A stretch of DNA of 64,000 nucleotides. Source: Lycorma delicatula. Taxonomy: Eukaryota; Arthropoda; Insecta; Hemiptera; Fulgoridae. The stretch lies in NCBI RefSeq assembly GCF_047948215.1, contig NC_134458.1, forward strand, positions 142,518,036-142,582,035, read 5' to 3'. Below are positions 9,901-22,679 of this stretch, piece by piece (the first letter of the stretch is position 1; each line of letters starts with the position of its first letter). A program made the translations under genes and the position numbers. The notes below the pieces were generated by a model that saw only the letters and a list, made by a program, of their open reading frames with translations, had not been told where the DNA came from and did not search any database.

Positions 9901-12120
9901 AGGTACTACCCCGGGTTTCAGCTACTCCGGTGAAATGAGGTAGTTCTGAAATATTTAGGACGTTGATGAAGAATCAAAATAGTGTTTTCTTATGGGTTTT
10001 GACCTGAAAAATAGAACAAATAGGTCCCAGTACGGTATCTGTAGTAGTTTTTGAGAAATCTGGGGTGAAAACCAATAAATTAGAGTAAAAAAAATCCTGA
10101 TTTTTATGTTTGACATACAATAACATTGTTAAGCGGGTAATAAACACATAAAACTTTTTAAAAAAACCTTTTAGAGAATTTAATTATGAACAAAATGGTG
10201 TAAGATAAATTGAATAAAATAAAGAAAGGTTAAAAAAATTCTAATTTTATTTACAAATAGTACACTAGACCAAAGTGCATTATACGTTTATAATACATGT
10301 TCAAAATGAGCCGTCATTTTCAGCACATTTCTTGACACGCTTCTATACTGCTTTTTTTGTTCTTTTTAGTTTTTCAGGGCTGTCCTTATGTTGCTCAGCC
10401 GAACCCATTATGCAGACAATTACTTTCTCACAAGAATGTATTTTAGTTTCGTATACAATATTTTTCATCCATATCCAGCCGCAAAAGTCTAAGGTGTTAG
10501 ATAAGGCGATCTTGGTAGCTAGGAACGTGGACCTCGACGACGGATCCATTTTTCAGAGAAACGATGATTTAAGTGATTGAAAACGGGACAACAGAAGTGG
10601 GGAGGCGCTCCATCATGCTGGAAGTATATATTGCGTCTCAGCGCTATAGGAACAATTTCAAGCAGCTGCAACAATTCTTCTTGAAGAAAATGCAAGTAGA
10701 CCTCAGCATTTAAGCAGTCAGGTAATTTGAACGGTCCAAAGAGCTGATTGTTAAGAAGGACGCACCATACATTGACGCTAAATCGGTGTTGAAAATTGCC
10801 TTCCACCGTTTCATGAGAATTTACTTCCGCCCATGTATGCTAATATCGTAAACTGTTGACGTCATCTCGAGTGAAATTTGCTTCGTCGGTGAACAAAGCG
10901 TTCTTTTAGAGGGTCGACTTGTATTCCATCAGTTGCAAAACTCCAAGCGAAGCGGATCGTTTCCTGGGTGTAGATGTTGAACTGGCTGTTTATGATAAGG
11001 ATAAAACTTTTATTGTTTAAGTGTTTTCCAAATCATCGAATCAGAAACTTTGATCCGCTTAGAAAGACGTCGTGGCTGATGCCTGGACTACGCTGAATTG
11101 CATCGATAATAATTTTATCAATAATTGCGTCCTGTTGGACAGATCGTTCGTAGCTGGTACGAATTCCAGGTATTGAACCTTTTTCCCGAAAATTGCGAAA
11201 ACTCGTGCTAATGGTTTTCGGATCTGGAATCCTACGATTCGGAAAACGTATTTCATGTTCTACTTCAGCAGCTGTAGAATTATCTTTACATACGCCAAAA
11301 ATGAATACCATATTAGCGTATTCATCTGTTTTACAGTACGTAAAACAGATATACCGTTTACGGTACATTGAAGTAAGGTATTACTTCAATGGCAAACTGG
11401 TCACGATTAAACTAAATTTTTCAGAAAACGACAGATTAATTCATAGTACCCGATATATTTAATGTATCTTTCACAATGATTTAAACACTAATACAGTATT
11501 GCACATTGTCGATCTGCTGTTGTTATTATATTAGTAATATTGAAATAATAATTTTTCAAATAATTGATTGTGTTGCTGTTATTATTAAAAGGTTATTATC
11601 TAAGTAATTTTTTATTTATTTATTTTCCAATTGAGTAATTTCTAATTTTTTTTAAAACTTTTTAAAAGAAATTTATAACAGCATATTTTATTTTTACAAA
11701 TCTTTCACATCACCAAAAAAGAATTTGGTTTTTGTTGGCATTAAATAAGTACTTTTCTGACAGATGTAGTAATGTACTTTTTCTAAATAAAATTTGAATT
11801 TGTCTAACTTTTCTTGCACCATTTTGTTCAGAATTAAATTTTCTACAAGTTTTGTTTTAAAGTATTATGTGTTTATTACCTGTTTAACAAAGTCAAACAC
11901 AAAAAACAGGGTTTTTACCCTAATTTATTGGGTTTCACTCCAGATTTCTCAAAAGCTACTATAGGTATGTTCTGAGACGTATTATATTGTATTTTTCAGG
12001 TTAAAAACCATAAAATATCACATATTCTACCCGTTAATTAACGTTCTAAAAGTTTCAGTACGACCTTTTTTCGCCGGATTTGTTGAAATCCGAGCGAAAT
12101 CTTTTACTAGCCGTACCTCG
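9901..12120 (-). mobile_element. Tc1/mariner-superfamily DNA transposon with terminal inverted repeats of about 350 bp
   Basis: The two ends, roughly 9901-10267 and 11770-12120, are diverged inverted copies. Matching blocks include the left segments around 10040-10090 (ttgagaaatctgg, gtgaaaaccaataaatta) and 10138-10160 (taataaacacataa), each found reversed near 11930-11965 and 11870-11885. The transposase gene sits between the ends on the minus strand. An element of about 2.2 kb with one transposase and long inverted ends is a complete copy in structure, though decayed in sequence. The outermost bases are uncertain by about 10, and no clean TA duplication could be fixed. Confidence 0.85.
10290..11345 (-). 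pseudogene. Tc1/mariner-type transposase, degenerate
   Basis: Read on the minus strand from about 11345. The N-terminal DNA-binding part holds NSTAAEVEHEIRFPNRRIPD followed by KTISTSFRNFREKGSI and IDAIQRSPGIS, a helix-turn-helix arrangement typical of the superfamily. The DDE catalytic part then gives FTDEANFTRD (first aspartate, about 10868-10905), HRFSVNVWCVLLNNQLFGP, LQEELLQLLEIVPIALRRN and FQHDGAPPHF (second aspartate, about 10600). The third site should be an SPD motif but reads SPY, because its codon is complemented at 10501-10503 as ata, so an active-site residue is lost. Several frame changes and stops also occur (near 10520, 10920-11030 and 10340). The C-terminal KKCAENDGSF near 10300 is the usual end of the protein. 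The enzyme would have cut and pasted the element by its inverted repeats. This copy cannot be active. Confidence 0.85.
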
Positions 12121-12644
12121 CCAACAAGCATTTTAGGACATATTTATATGAATTTTTTTCATTATTTTCACGAGCAGAATAGGTTATGAAAGTCCCGGGA
12201 GAACTTCGTGATAAATTTTGTATATTCATTTTATTTATTAATTTAAAAATTACCAAATTGCACTTAAGAGATCTTTTTAACTTAAAAATGTTTCCGGTTA
12301 TCTCTTACTACCTTTGTTTTTACGTTAGCGTTGCTGTTTTGTATTGTTGTTCTTTATTTGAAGGGTTTACTGTTTTTTTCTATTTCTAGTTACAAAAATA
12401 ATTTAAATAATATTTAATCGAACAATCTGTAGATTTGAACTTTGTCTATTAATTTATTCTATCCGTATTAATATATGTACTGCGTATAATTTTTGCTTGT
12501 GTTAATATACATGTGATTTAATTCTGCGACATGGTTGTTGATTATTACTATGGAATACTATGGTATATGTGAAGTAACTATTGTATGACACTAAATGTCT
12601 GTTAGTTTGTCTCTTTTTTTATGACGGCTATGGTGATTAGTCCG
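12121..12644. other. AT-rich noncoding
   Basis: Nothing recognised. An open frame of 67 codons at 12186-12389 has the composition of chance AT-rich translation. Confidence 0.4.
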
Positions 12645-12735
12645 GTGAAAAATGGTAACGTATGATATAATTCCATGTCTGACCGGGATTCAAATCTGGG
12701 ACCTTTACATGAAATGCAAAGATTTTGTTGCTTTA
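12645..12735 (-). mobile_element. tRNA-related SINE (family A), decayed copy
   Basis: On the minus strand the sequence gives a B-box-like gatttgaatcc followed by a body reading cggtcagacatgg. This is the same order as at 39478-39600 and 26990-27094 (B box, then a body with a variant of gtcaggcatgg). The A box is no longer recognisable. Confidence 0.45.
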
Positions 12736-14732
12736 TATTATTTATCTTGGCGTTTCTTACTGCTGTGACGTGTTTATGGCATTTCATATTTAAGTGGCTT
12801 AAGAGTTAATTTCTCCTAGATTAATAAATATTATACCATCATTCTCTGTAATGAAAAGAGTGCTCAATATCACTTACATCTCGGTGTCCTTGGCATATTG
12901 TTATGCATTAGCGTATTCGATTCAGTTTAGAAATCAAAGGTAAATCATTCTATTCTTCACTTTTTCGTAATATACCTGGTATTTGATGTTTATTACTCTT
13001 GATATAGATTGTCAAGTGTGTAACACCTCTTTTTGTGTCAGTACCTTTACAAGTATTTAGTTATCGCGCTTAACATAAAATTGCATGAGGACATACGTAT
13101 AATTCGTTTTGTATTCTATTGAAAGCAAGTTTTTATTTGTGTGCTCCTGATACGATAATAAATAAATAAATATTGGTCCTTATGCTATGGACCTAATATA
13201 AGATTCATAATTTTTTTTTAATTTTAACATACCTTTTTTTTATTTCTGTTAATTAGATTGATAATATATTATTAAATTTATTTAAGGAAATGATATTATA
13301 TTTAACATCCTACATTACTTACAGAAAGTAATTATTTTGACTGAAACACTTACCGACGTCTGTGGTAAAATGCAATTTCAACGGTTTTGTCGCAAGATAC
13401 GGAATTTTTCATTATATTAAAGACTTCCATACCAAACTTAAACGCATAAGATTCATGCTTATGTGATAAAGTAATGTAAAAAAAAACTTCAATATAAGAT
13501 TTTAATATTGTATATGCACCCGTTATTCTAACTTTAAATAAGATTAATTAACATTACTAATATCTAATTATTATCTGCAAATAATAAATATTAATTAAAT
13601 AATATTACAATAATAAAAATCGTAATTTTATTTAATTTACTTTTTTCTATTATTTATTTTTTTAAATTAAGTTACTTAAATTAAAAATTTTATTGTTACA
13701 TGCATATATATATCCAACAATAAATTGTTGTATGTGTGTGTGTGTATATATACACGTGTGTGCACGCACACGCATGCACACACACACACACACACACTTT
13801 TTATATATACTGTATAAATGCTTTGCAACCTCATAAAATTACATAATAATAAGTTATAAAAAAATTAAACGTAATATTGATTAGCAAATTTTAATTAATC
13901 ATAATTAAATTAAAATTAGCAATTAAAGAAGCCAAACTGTTTGCTTACGCAAGATATTCTAGTAAAATATCAATAAATTGTATTTATAGTACTTTTTGTT
14001 CAGCTTCATTCCCAGTTTTAATTATTTCTAATTAATTATTGTTGATTTATTTTTTATTCAGCATTAAATAAAACTACCATAATAGATAATTTTACTAAAT
14101 ATTGTAAAAATTTATTTAAATGAAATATTTTTGAGTTCAGACGTTTGCGCGTGAAATACACGTGGAATTTTTTACAAAAAACTATTCAATCAATTTTTAT
14201 AAAATGAAAATTATTAAATATTAATATTTGTTTGAGATTTTTGTCTCCTTAACGTTCAAAACGTAACACTCAAATATACGTCATTTATTTGGTAAGGGAT
14301 TCAAGACGTAAGTTAAGAATATTTTGCTTATAAAATAAGCAAAGTATTTTCTATTTGTTTTCTGAAAAAGCTTTTTTCCTTCGGTCTGCCTTTTTATTAA
14401 TTTATTTTTGAAATAGATATTTATTTTAAAGACAATGTTGGATCAAAAATGTTATACATCTTAAATACCTACGAAATAAATTTGATGTTTCTACGTTTTA
14501 AAATTTTCAAAATGACGGTTCTTTCTTTTTTTTTGTTAATGATAATTATCTCAGTAATAATCGTTCCAATCTTATTTTATTCGAAGACAGAGGTTAGTTA
14601 AACGGTTATTCAATAATTTGGTTTGTAATTTGTAATAATCTCGTTTGGTATATTGGGAAATGGGAAAAATTTGCAACTATTGTTTAACATCGTTTTATCT
14701 TTCTTCATATCTTTCAAGGTCGAATTACGAAA
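12736..14732. other. AT-rich noncoding with mixed TG/TA/CA microsatellite
   Basis: No gene is visible. 13731-13797 is a compound microsatellite: (TG)n, then TA, then TG/CA alternation ending in (CA)n, so the block is roughly self-complementary. The remainder is low-complexity AT-rich sequence. Confidence 0.5.
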
Positions 14733-15016
14733 TAACTAGAAATTAGTTTTTAGGTATTCATTTTAAGATTATACTCACCAAAAATCTTAATTTGTTACCA
14801 AGAAATTAAAAGAAAAGATGGGTTTCTAACAAAATTCATTTTAACTCTTAACTCGGAATTTCAAAAAAATTAGAAATTGGTTTTTAAATATTCTCATGAT
14901 GATTACTCACACCAAAAATAAGTTGGTGTCTTCATTTGTTAGCGTGAAATTAAAAAATAATTTAAGTTTTATTTTTGTTACTCCATTTTAACCCTTTAAA
15001 CTCGGAATTTCAAAAT
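14733..15016. repeat. Diverged tandem duplication, about 135-150 bp unit, two copies
   Basis: Unit 1 (about 14733-14867) and unit 2 (about 14868-15016) share landmarks in the same order: an agaaatt-rich start followed by ggtttttaa or agtttttag, then ctcaccaaaa or cacaccaaaaa, ttaccaagaaattaaaa or gcgtgaaattaaaa, cattttaac, and the shared end ctcggaatttcaaaa. Unit 2 is slightly longer through small insertions. No coding potential. Confidence 0.75.
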
Positions 15017-15625
15017 ATCCTTTCTTAGTGTGCACTTACACCGTAAGAAAAATGCGTATACAATTTTGTATCAATTTATCTTCAGTAATTGTTTCTAGGT
15101 AATGATTATGAAGCACACATGTTTTTTTTTTTTTAATGTTTTTAGTCAAATGCTCGTATATTATAGTTTTCAGTCATAAATTACAGCAGTTGCCTTTACC
15201 GATTAACTTATAAATGTTTGCCTTTGCAATGAATTTAGTTTAATATTAAATATTTCTGAGGACCAAAGTCAACTTCTAGTCGTAGCCATGATAATGTTAA
15301 AGTTATGAATTTTTATAAATATTTATTAATAAACCTTATGCTTTACGGATGGCTTTTTTGTTTGCGCTTTCTGTGCAAAACTATCTTTCATTTAATCTAA
15401 TCTGAGATATTTTTTCGTAAACAAAATAATTTCTTGCTTATTCAAACACGTTTTTAAATAACTATGTTAACGCTGAAATTGTTACACCTTATCGATCTTC
15501 CAATTTTTAAAACTTTGAAAAATTCTGATTGAATTTTGAGCCAGATTTCGTTTCCTCTATTCTGCAATAAATTTATTTATAAATTAACCTGTAACTATAA
15601 ATACTTATAGGCTGATGCAAAAATA
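15017..15625. other. AT-rich noncoding
   Basis: Nothing recognised beyond low-complexity AT-rich sequence. Confidence 0.4.
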
Positions 15626-15745
15626 GGCTGACGTCCAATAATGATGGATGCTAGGAATTTTGTAGCATCAGAAAATTGGTCGTGCTTAACCGGGACTCGA
15701 AGTTTTGAATTTCAGAATTATATGGCAGAACACTATCACTCCCCC
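15626..15745 (-). mobile_element. tRNA-related SINE (family A)
   Basis: It shares the tail sequence ggctgacgtccaataatgatgg with the copy at 26990 (ggctgacactcaataataat). A diverged B box and tRNA-like head follow on the minus strand (complement of ccgggactcgaagtttt at about 15690, then ggcagaacactatcact for the A-box side). Confidence 0.5.
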
Positions 15746-18699
15746 TTAAAATGAATTTTATTGCATAATTTCTGTATATATATTTAATTTGTATTTATAA
15801 ATCTTAAATTATTATTTGTAGTTGCAATATTGTTTTTTTTTTGTTTCTTTAAAAAAACAAACCTAAGTTATATGCTCGTAATAGTCTGATGTAAGCATTT
15901 TTATTTACATATTATTTTATTGTTTTGTCGTATACACATGGATTTACGAGAGATATTCAGTTAATTTAAATATTCCATATCGTTTATCGATGTTAATATT
16001 TGTTATAGGCTGAAACTTTATCATTCAGTTTTATGGAACTTGTATTCGTCGATAATAAATTAATCGTAATGTAAAGGAAAGGGAAATAACTAAGATACCA
16101 TAATATCTTAGAGAAATAGAGGAAAATCTTCACCAGGTATTGTTAGAAAGGATGAGAAATATTGAGAATACATATATTCTCTATTACAGTTTCTCTGTAC
16201 CCGGTTTGTGAATAAATGTGCACGCGGCTCCACGTTTGTGAGTATGCATCTGCGCGTATGCGAATATGAAATGTATGTGTGCATAAGCATGAGTGAATGT
16301 ACAGACAGGAAGTACTAAGTTTGTGGATCTTCGGCCAGAGATTTTGAACTAAATGGTGTGTCACTAAGCTTAGCTGGGGGCGGCTCACATATACCGCCTC
16401 CGCCCACCGCCTTCAGACCCCCACAAGTTTCCGTGTACCGCCCCCCGAATCTAGTCTTGTGTTCATTTCTCCTTCCAACTCTGGCTGTAACCCAATTCGA
16501 ATCCGCTATTCCTTTAACAAACTTGAAGCTAACTTTGAATTACTAAATGGTGTGAGATACATTTATTTACAGTTATTATTGATATTTTTGTTGTGTTTTT
16601 TGTTCGTTTATTTTTATATATTTTATAGGTTCGTTTACCTAAAGAAATTCAAATAATAATGAATTACATTTTAACACTAACACAAAAATATTAATCTTTT
16701 TTTTTTTTATACATAATCTTTTTTTCAAACATTTTTACGAAATTTAAAGAATTTTAATAAATTAATAAATTTTTGCACAAAAAAATGTATAATAAATACG
16801 TCGACAGCTAATTTAAGTTGTTCGTTTATAATTCCAAATATACATTTTTAAATAGTTGTGATTTTATAGTTATTATTATCTGTAATTTACAAAAGCCATG
16901 TAATTTAACACCAATATTTAAGAAAAATTATTGTAGTTCATAGCCGATTTTAATTATAAAAAAAACAAAAAAAAAAAACGATTCCAATACTTAATTTTAC
17001 GCTAACATCGGAGTCAATAAAAAAAATTATAGAAAAATATTATTTTTAATTTTTCTAGAGTTTGTCCTTAAATCTATTGTATTTTTAAGTATTTGTTTTT
17101 ATATTATTTTAAAATGTTTAATTTCCTTTTTACGTAACGCACTGCCCTGCTGTACGAAATGCATCGTTTTTTTTATATGAAAAAAGTACATTAATTTATT
17201 GCTACACACTACTTGTGTCAGTCCTTATGGCATTGATATACGTAAAGTAACTCAGGTACAAGAGGCACTAATCAGAGTACTTAATTTCTCTGTCAATACT
17301 GATGCAGCAGTCCTTGCGGTGAATAAAGCGAAAGTAACATTTATAGAACTGAATACCTTTGGCGATTCGGTAGACTTGTTATGCTTACGTAAAACATATT
17401 TAGCTATATTAAAAGGGCAACGGGAGACTACTTCGTTCCTCCTTTTCCTTAGTAAGTCTGATATCGAATGATTCTTATCTTGTTCCAGTTTCGGGAGCAA
17501 CTATCTATCTCCTAACAGGTCGCCTACAACCTTTTCGGTTATTAAATTTAATGTATATGTTTTTTTTGTTTCATTTAAAATTTGAGTAAGAAAACATATT
17601 CCTGTGAAGAGATTTGTTACCTGAATATCTGAAGAAAATGATCGTCTGAATCATTATATAAATAAGAAAAAAATTTCAGAGAAGTAATATTAAATAATCA
17701 CTGTAATGCGTATGCCAACACTATGACTAGGAATTCCGGAATTATGTCCTATTTTTACTGTCAAAATAATTTAAATATCGAATGAAAACAGGCTAATTAT
17801 CATCATGCTATTGCAATCCAGTACTTAACAGAAGATCACTAAAACGAGTAAAATATAGCAGATTGTCTACGTTGACCAAATTTATTTTATTTTTATTTTT
17901 TTAACAAATATTCTACCTAAATTTTGAAGAAATTTAAGCGGTATTACTAATAAAACATCGTTCAAAAATCGTTGCAAATCGTTACTAATAAACATCATTA
18001 GCAACTAATCTTTGCTAATGGAACATCGTTGCAAAATTGATGGATTTGCTGATGAATGAGGCTTGAACATTTAAAAAAACACATTTGGTCGGATTGAAAG
18101 TTTCATTAATGTATATAAAAAAAATAGTGACTTGATTTGGTAATCTTTATTGGTTATGAGACTAATTGAAATCCCGTTGCAGTCTTGCTTCAATTAAAAT
18201 TATATTGCAGCAAAGAATATGTGATTTTTTTTAAAGAAAAAATAGAGAAAAGCAAGAAAATTTGTAAAGTTTTTTAAATTAATTTTATAACAAAATCAAT
18301 AACGAAAAAGTAGAATTTTTTCGAGTAGTAACTGAATTGATTTGTTGATGTAGTCTGACCGTTTTGTTATTTAATTTTAGTGTTATTTGGATTCCGTATC
18401 TTAAAGAAAATACTTTTGGCAAAAAATTATAAGTTCTCGTTCCTAATAATTACCCAAATAAAACTTTGTTAATTTAAATTTATTTCATAGTGTTTGTTTT
18501 GTTACGTAAAACAAAGCACCTGCAACTTAGAACTTGAGATGATTATTTGTGAACAGCTGTTTTTTATTATCTTGTTTGTAATGATTTTTCATTATGCACA
18601 CAGCTCCATCGCTATTTTGGTAACGAAAATTAAACTGTATTTATTACACTAATTGTTTAAAGCTTTTATTTAGATGTAAATTTTGAATTTATTAATTAT
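15746..18699. other. AT-rich noncoding with two less AT-rich islands
   Basis: 16360-16500 is C-rich on the plus strand (runs of C at 16395-16445). 17199-17500 is less AT-rich and open on both strands (90 codons plus, 82 codons minus) but matches no protein I recognise. Around 17955-18045 the motif catcgttgcaaa recurs in variants. No gene can be supported. Confidence 0.4.
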
Positions 18700-18990
18700 T
18701 TTCTTAACTGCAGTAATAAGCCCTCATTGAGAGCTTTCAACGATATATCATAAGTGGTACTTATTTTCATTGGTTCCAGAGTTACAGCCAAATAAAATTG
18801 TAATTAATGAAACATTTGGTTACAAGGGGAAGGCACATCTGTTCGAATCCGACTTCATATCTTTTTTAAACCTTTTTTTTTAATTTAAATATATTGATTT
18901 ATTAATAATTATTAACCTCTGATTTTAAAAATATTTTTACAATAAATAATAATTCAATAATAATAATAATAATTTTAAAAAATGTGAAAA
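18700..18990 (-). mobile_element. Copy of a non-autonomous dispersed repeat (family C)
   Basis: Reversed, this segment aligns with the inner part of the repeat at 46930-47585. Shared landmarks are aactgcagtaataag/ccctcattgagagc, atatatcataagtgg, attttcattggttccagagtta, and near the end atatattgat plus aataattattaacctct. This copy keeps about 40 bases (around 18820-18870) that are shortened in the other. Both ends are missing, so it is a fragment. Confidence 0.75.
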
Positions 18991-20092
18991 AATATCACAA
19001 GTTGTTATAAGTACTTTTCATTAAAAAAAAAAAAAGAAAAAAAATGTGTACATGAAATCTCTAAGAAAAAAATAACAAAGTTGGTAGATTAGAATTTATG
19101 GATGAATACATTTTTATATTCAATCATACATGCATATACGTACGAATATACGGATTCTATAAAGTTCTCAAAAGAAGTTTTAGTTGTGACTCCATATCTG
19201 ATTATTCTAAGATTATTAATTTGTTTGTTGATGTTATGAGTAAAACTTATCTGTTTCTTTAATATATTTATCTAGTAAGAAAAGTACATTACGTTAAAAA
19301 TTGAATTTTAAACAATTATTAACTGCTTGCAAATTTTTTGTACAGGTTTTGCTGTTTAAAATTTTAAAAAAAATGTTTATTCTCTGCAATGAGTTCTCAT
19401 AAAATAATTGAAAAATAATACATTTTTAATACTATTTCTTTGATATTTAATCACAAAATTTTGATTCTGAAAAACAGTAATTTGCATAAAATTGAAAAAT
19501 CTTTATTGTCGTATGAAGTAATAGCTTTTTCACATATTTTCCTAAATTAATTTCTATGCACCTGCGTAAGTTTATGTATTTGTACGCGTGTGCGTGTATA
19601 AATCACTTGTCTTATATTTAATGAGAATTATCGAATCCGTTACAGAGTTAAAACAGTATACATAGAAATTGTTTACAAAATAAATTGTACTGTTTACTTT
19701 TCCAGTCATTTTTATGTCTTTAACGGTTGTAAAATACCTGAGGAACAAGAATCACCTATTATAGTTTCTTTCGCTAACAATGAAGATTATTTTATAGCCA
19801 GTCCCTATAATGATCAGAAGTTAAAGGGTCATTAGTAGAGCTGAATTCCAACTACATTTCCATATTCTTGACACTAATATGCTATATGTATGTTCGGTTC
19901 GTAAAGAAGGTAAATCACATTCTTTCTTTTTCCATACTAAACTCTCTCACACTTACGCATTCGACAAAGACTAATTGATGAACTTTTCAGACCACCCGAA
20001 ACTATTTTTACTTGAAATTTGATAGTTTTAGATAAAAAAATTGTAATTCTATTAATTTTATCATTCCGACAACGCCTTATAAGCACTATCCT

Positions 20093-20158
<66 letters not shown>

Positions 20159-22679
20159 GTATATGTTTTTGATAAAATGTTAACGAATTCTTCAAACATT
20201 CTATTTGAAATGAAAATGTAATTATCTCACCTGAAGTTTAATAAATCGAATTAGAAAACAGATTTAGAAATGAATAAATTAAATGAATTTAGTGATCCCA
20301 TGGGTTATTATTAGATTTCTTTTTATACTTTTGAGGTTTTAGGGCAAAAATCTTCTTAATGTTTTAATAATCAGAAAGTGAAGTTAACCCGCAATGTCTG
20401 TCTGTTTGCCGTCTTTTTTCATCTCCCTTCGTCTTCATTTACCTCCTTTTGTTCTTATTTTAGTTCCTTTTTATCTACAGTCCCATTTTAGAGATTTCAA
20501 CAAGTCTTACACCAGACATTTCTGACAGATTTCAAATTAGCATTTGCTTCAAACAAAAAGTAATAATACTGTGCTAAGCCTGTCTTACGCCACAAAAACG
20601 TCATTACATAAAATCTTTAGTCTACTATACCTTTTTTTCAACAAATGCAAACGTCTTAGTTTGTTTCGCTTTATGCCTTTTATGATATTATTTAATGTAA
20701 TACATCAGATTATTTTTTTTAAATTACTGAATTTCATTATTAAAACTATCAATTTACAATAATATCAATACGTAACTGAATTATTTTAAGTGTTAATCAT
20801 ATCAAAAATTTCAACTTTTTGTGACTAAAATAGGAATAATTTTTATAAATTTTGTATTTTATAAAATATTAAAATTTTTAGGGGTTTCTTAAACATTTAT
20901 CGCGTGGAATTCCTTATTTGAAGATTTTTTTTTTGTTAAGATAGTCATTTCAAATTTTTTATTACGATTTTCCATTTTTATTTAACCTTTTGTAATCATA
21001 AACTAGCAGTAGTTTTGTAAAATCTTTTTATTTTTAAAAACCTCATACTTTCTACACTTTTACATTAACGTTTTTTGGGTTTGTTTTCTTGAAAGAGTAT
21101 TGAATTTGAATTGTATAGAAAGTATACAAAAAATATGGAGTTTTTATGCTTAAATTATCATGTTTTTAAAGTAAATTGTAACTATTAATAACGCAGAAAA
21201 GAACAAGGTTTAGTTTGTTATAAAACTATATTTTTTCTACCAAGTGTTTCATTAATATTATAATACGAGTAAAATTTATAATACTGTCCTATGTAATTAT
21301 GTATAACTAATTATTAATATATCATTAATTATAATTATGTATAATATAATAATCAAAATAATATAACTGTAGTAATATTATAATAATATAACCTTCCAAA
21401 CGTTTTTTTTTTCTTTCGTGATAAATAATATAAGTAATAATGATATCTATATTTAGTACTTCATTCTCATGCTTTTTTTTGTTTATTAAATGCTATAATC
21501 TTAAATGTTGTGCCATAGATAAGATACGTGTAACATGATTCTTTTGGAACTTAGGTAATTATGAAATGGCACGGATGTATGATACAGTGGCAGAAGTTGC
21601 AGATTAATATACTGTTTTTCTTTTTTGAAGCAATATATATTTTATACTGGTTCAACTGAACATGGAAATTATCTTGGTTTTCATTCCGTAATTGCATTAA
21701 TCGTTTACTGTAAATATGTTCTTTTATGTTTAATTTATTATAGTTTATTTATAAGGTATTTTTACATCATAGAAAGATCGTTACAAATAAAAATTAAGAT
21801 ATTTTTGTAAATACACTTCGGTTTTAATTTAAAAGAAAAAACTCACTGTGGTTTTGTGTATACTTTGAGCGCTTTAAAAAATTCGTTATGTGGAAACAAG
21901 GAGTCGGAGAAGTTGGTTAGAAAGTTTTGTAAAGATGGAGGAGTATTATGTAAGAAGGGTATATGGTGATGGAGGATGAAGAAGTTTTGGTGGAACGGGA
22001 GGGATTCATTTCGCATGCACAAGCTTGCTCCAGAGTCTTGCGGTTTCTCATTATTTTACTAATCAGAAAATATATAGGCTTTTTATCCAACAAGCCGCCT
22101 GTGTACAAAACCTTACCGAACAGGACACTGTTAGAAGTATAACATTAAGATACAACATTACAAGATATATACACCCTTCTCGGTTTACTCGTCTTTATGT
22201 AACGCTGCAGAAAATATAGAGGACTAATTTCTAAATCAGTTTTGAATATTTTATGTATCTTTGGAAGGATGTATATTGGAATGGGGTTGTCCTGTGTCTC
22301 TAAGGAACAATTACGTCAAACTAGGTGCCTTAGCTAATCCGGACTTTCCTTTTTACTCTCGCTCTTCTTCCAATCTTCCTTTTTTCTTTTTAATTTTCTT
22401 CATCTTTTTTTACTTTACCCTTAATGCATTCTTAAATACTTGCTATATTTTTCGCATAAATAACGGACATAAATTCTTATTGTCTTAATATTCATATATA
22501 TATTATATCCATTTGCTTTATTTTTTTTACTATATTGTGTATTTTGAAAGAAACGGTGATTAATTTAAAATTCCCAATGTTAAACAGCTTTTAATTTATA
22601 GCCCTCTTTTTTTTTAAATAAAGAGAAAACTAACAGTTACAGCTTCTTTTTTCAATCCAATATTTTATATACATTAAAA
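18991..22679. other. AT-rich noncoding, includes a 60-bp (TA)n tract
   Basis: (TA)n runs from 20095 to 20155. 22260-22400 is a C/T-rich patch. Short open frames (60-75 codons) have AT-driven composition and no domains. Nothing else was recognised. Confidence 0.45.
20095..20155. repeat. (TA)n microsatellite, about 60 bp
   Basis: The longest uninterrupted TA run in the window, a natural site for length polymorphism and cruciform extrusion. Confidence 0.97.

Noticed and set aside
10343..10580. Open frames on both strands at 10275-10580 and 10343-10549
   Set aside because: The plus frame is a shadow. The minus frame is the C-terminal part of the transposase after a frameshift and not a separate gene.
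18838..18850. B-box-like gttcgaatccgac on the plus strand
   Set aside because: It lies inside a family C repeat copy with no A box at the right distance, so it is treated as coincidence.
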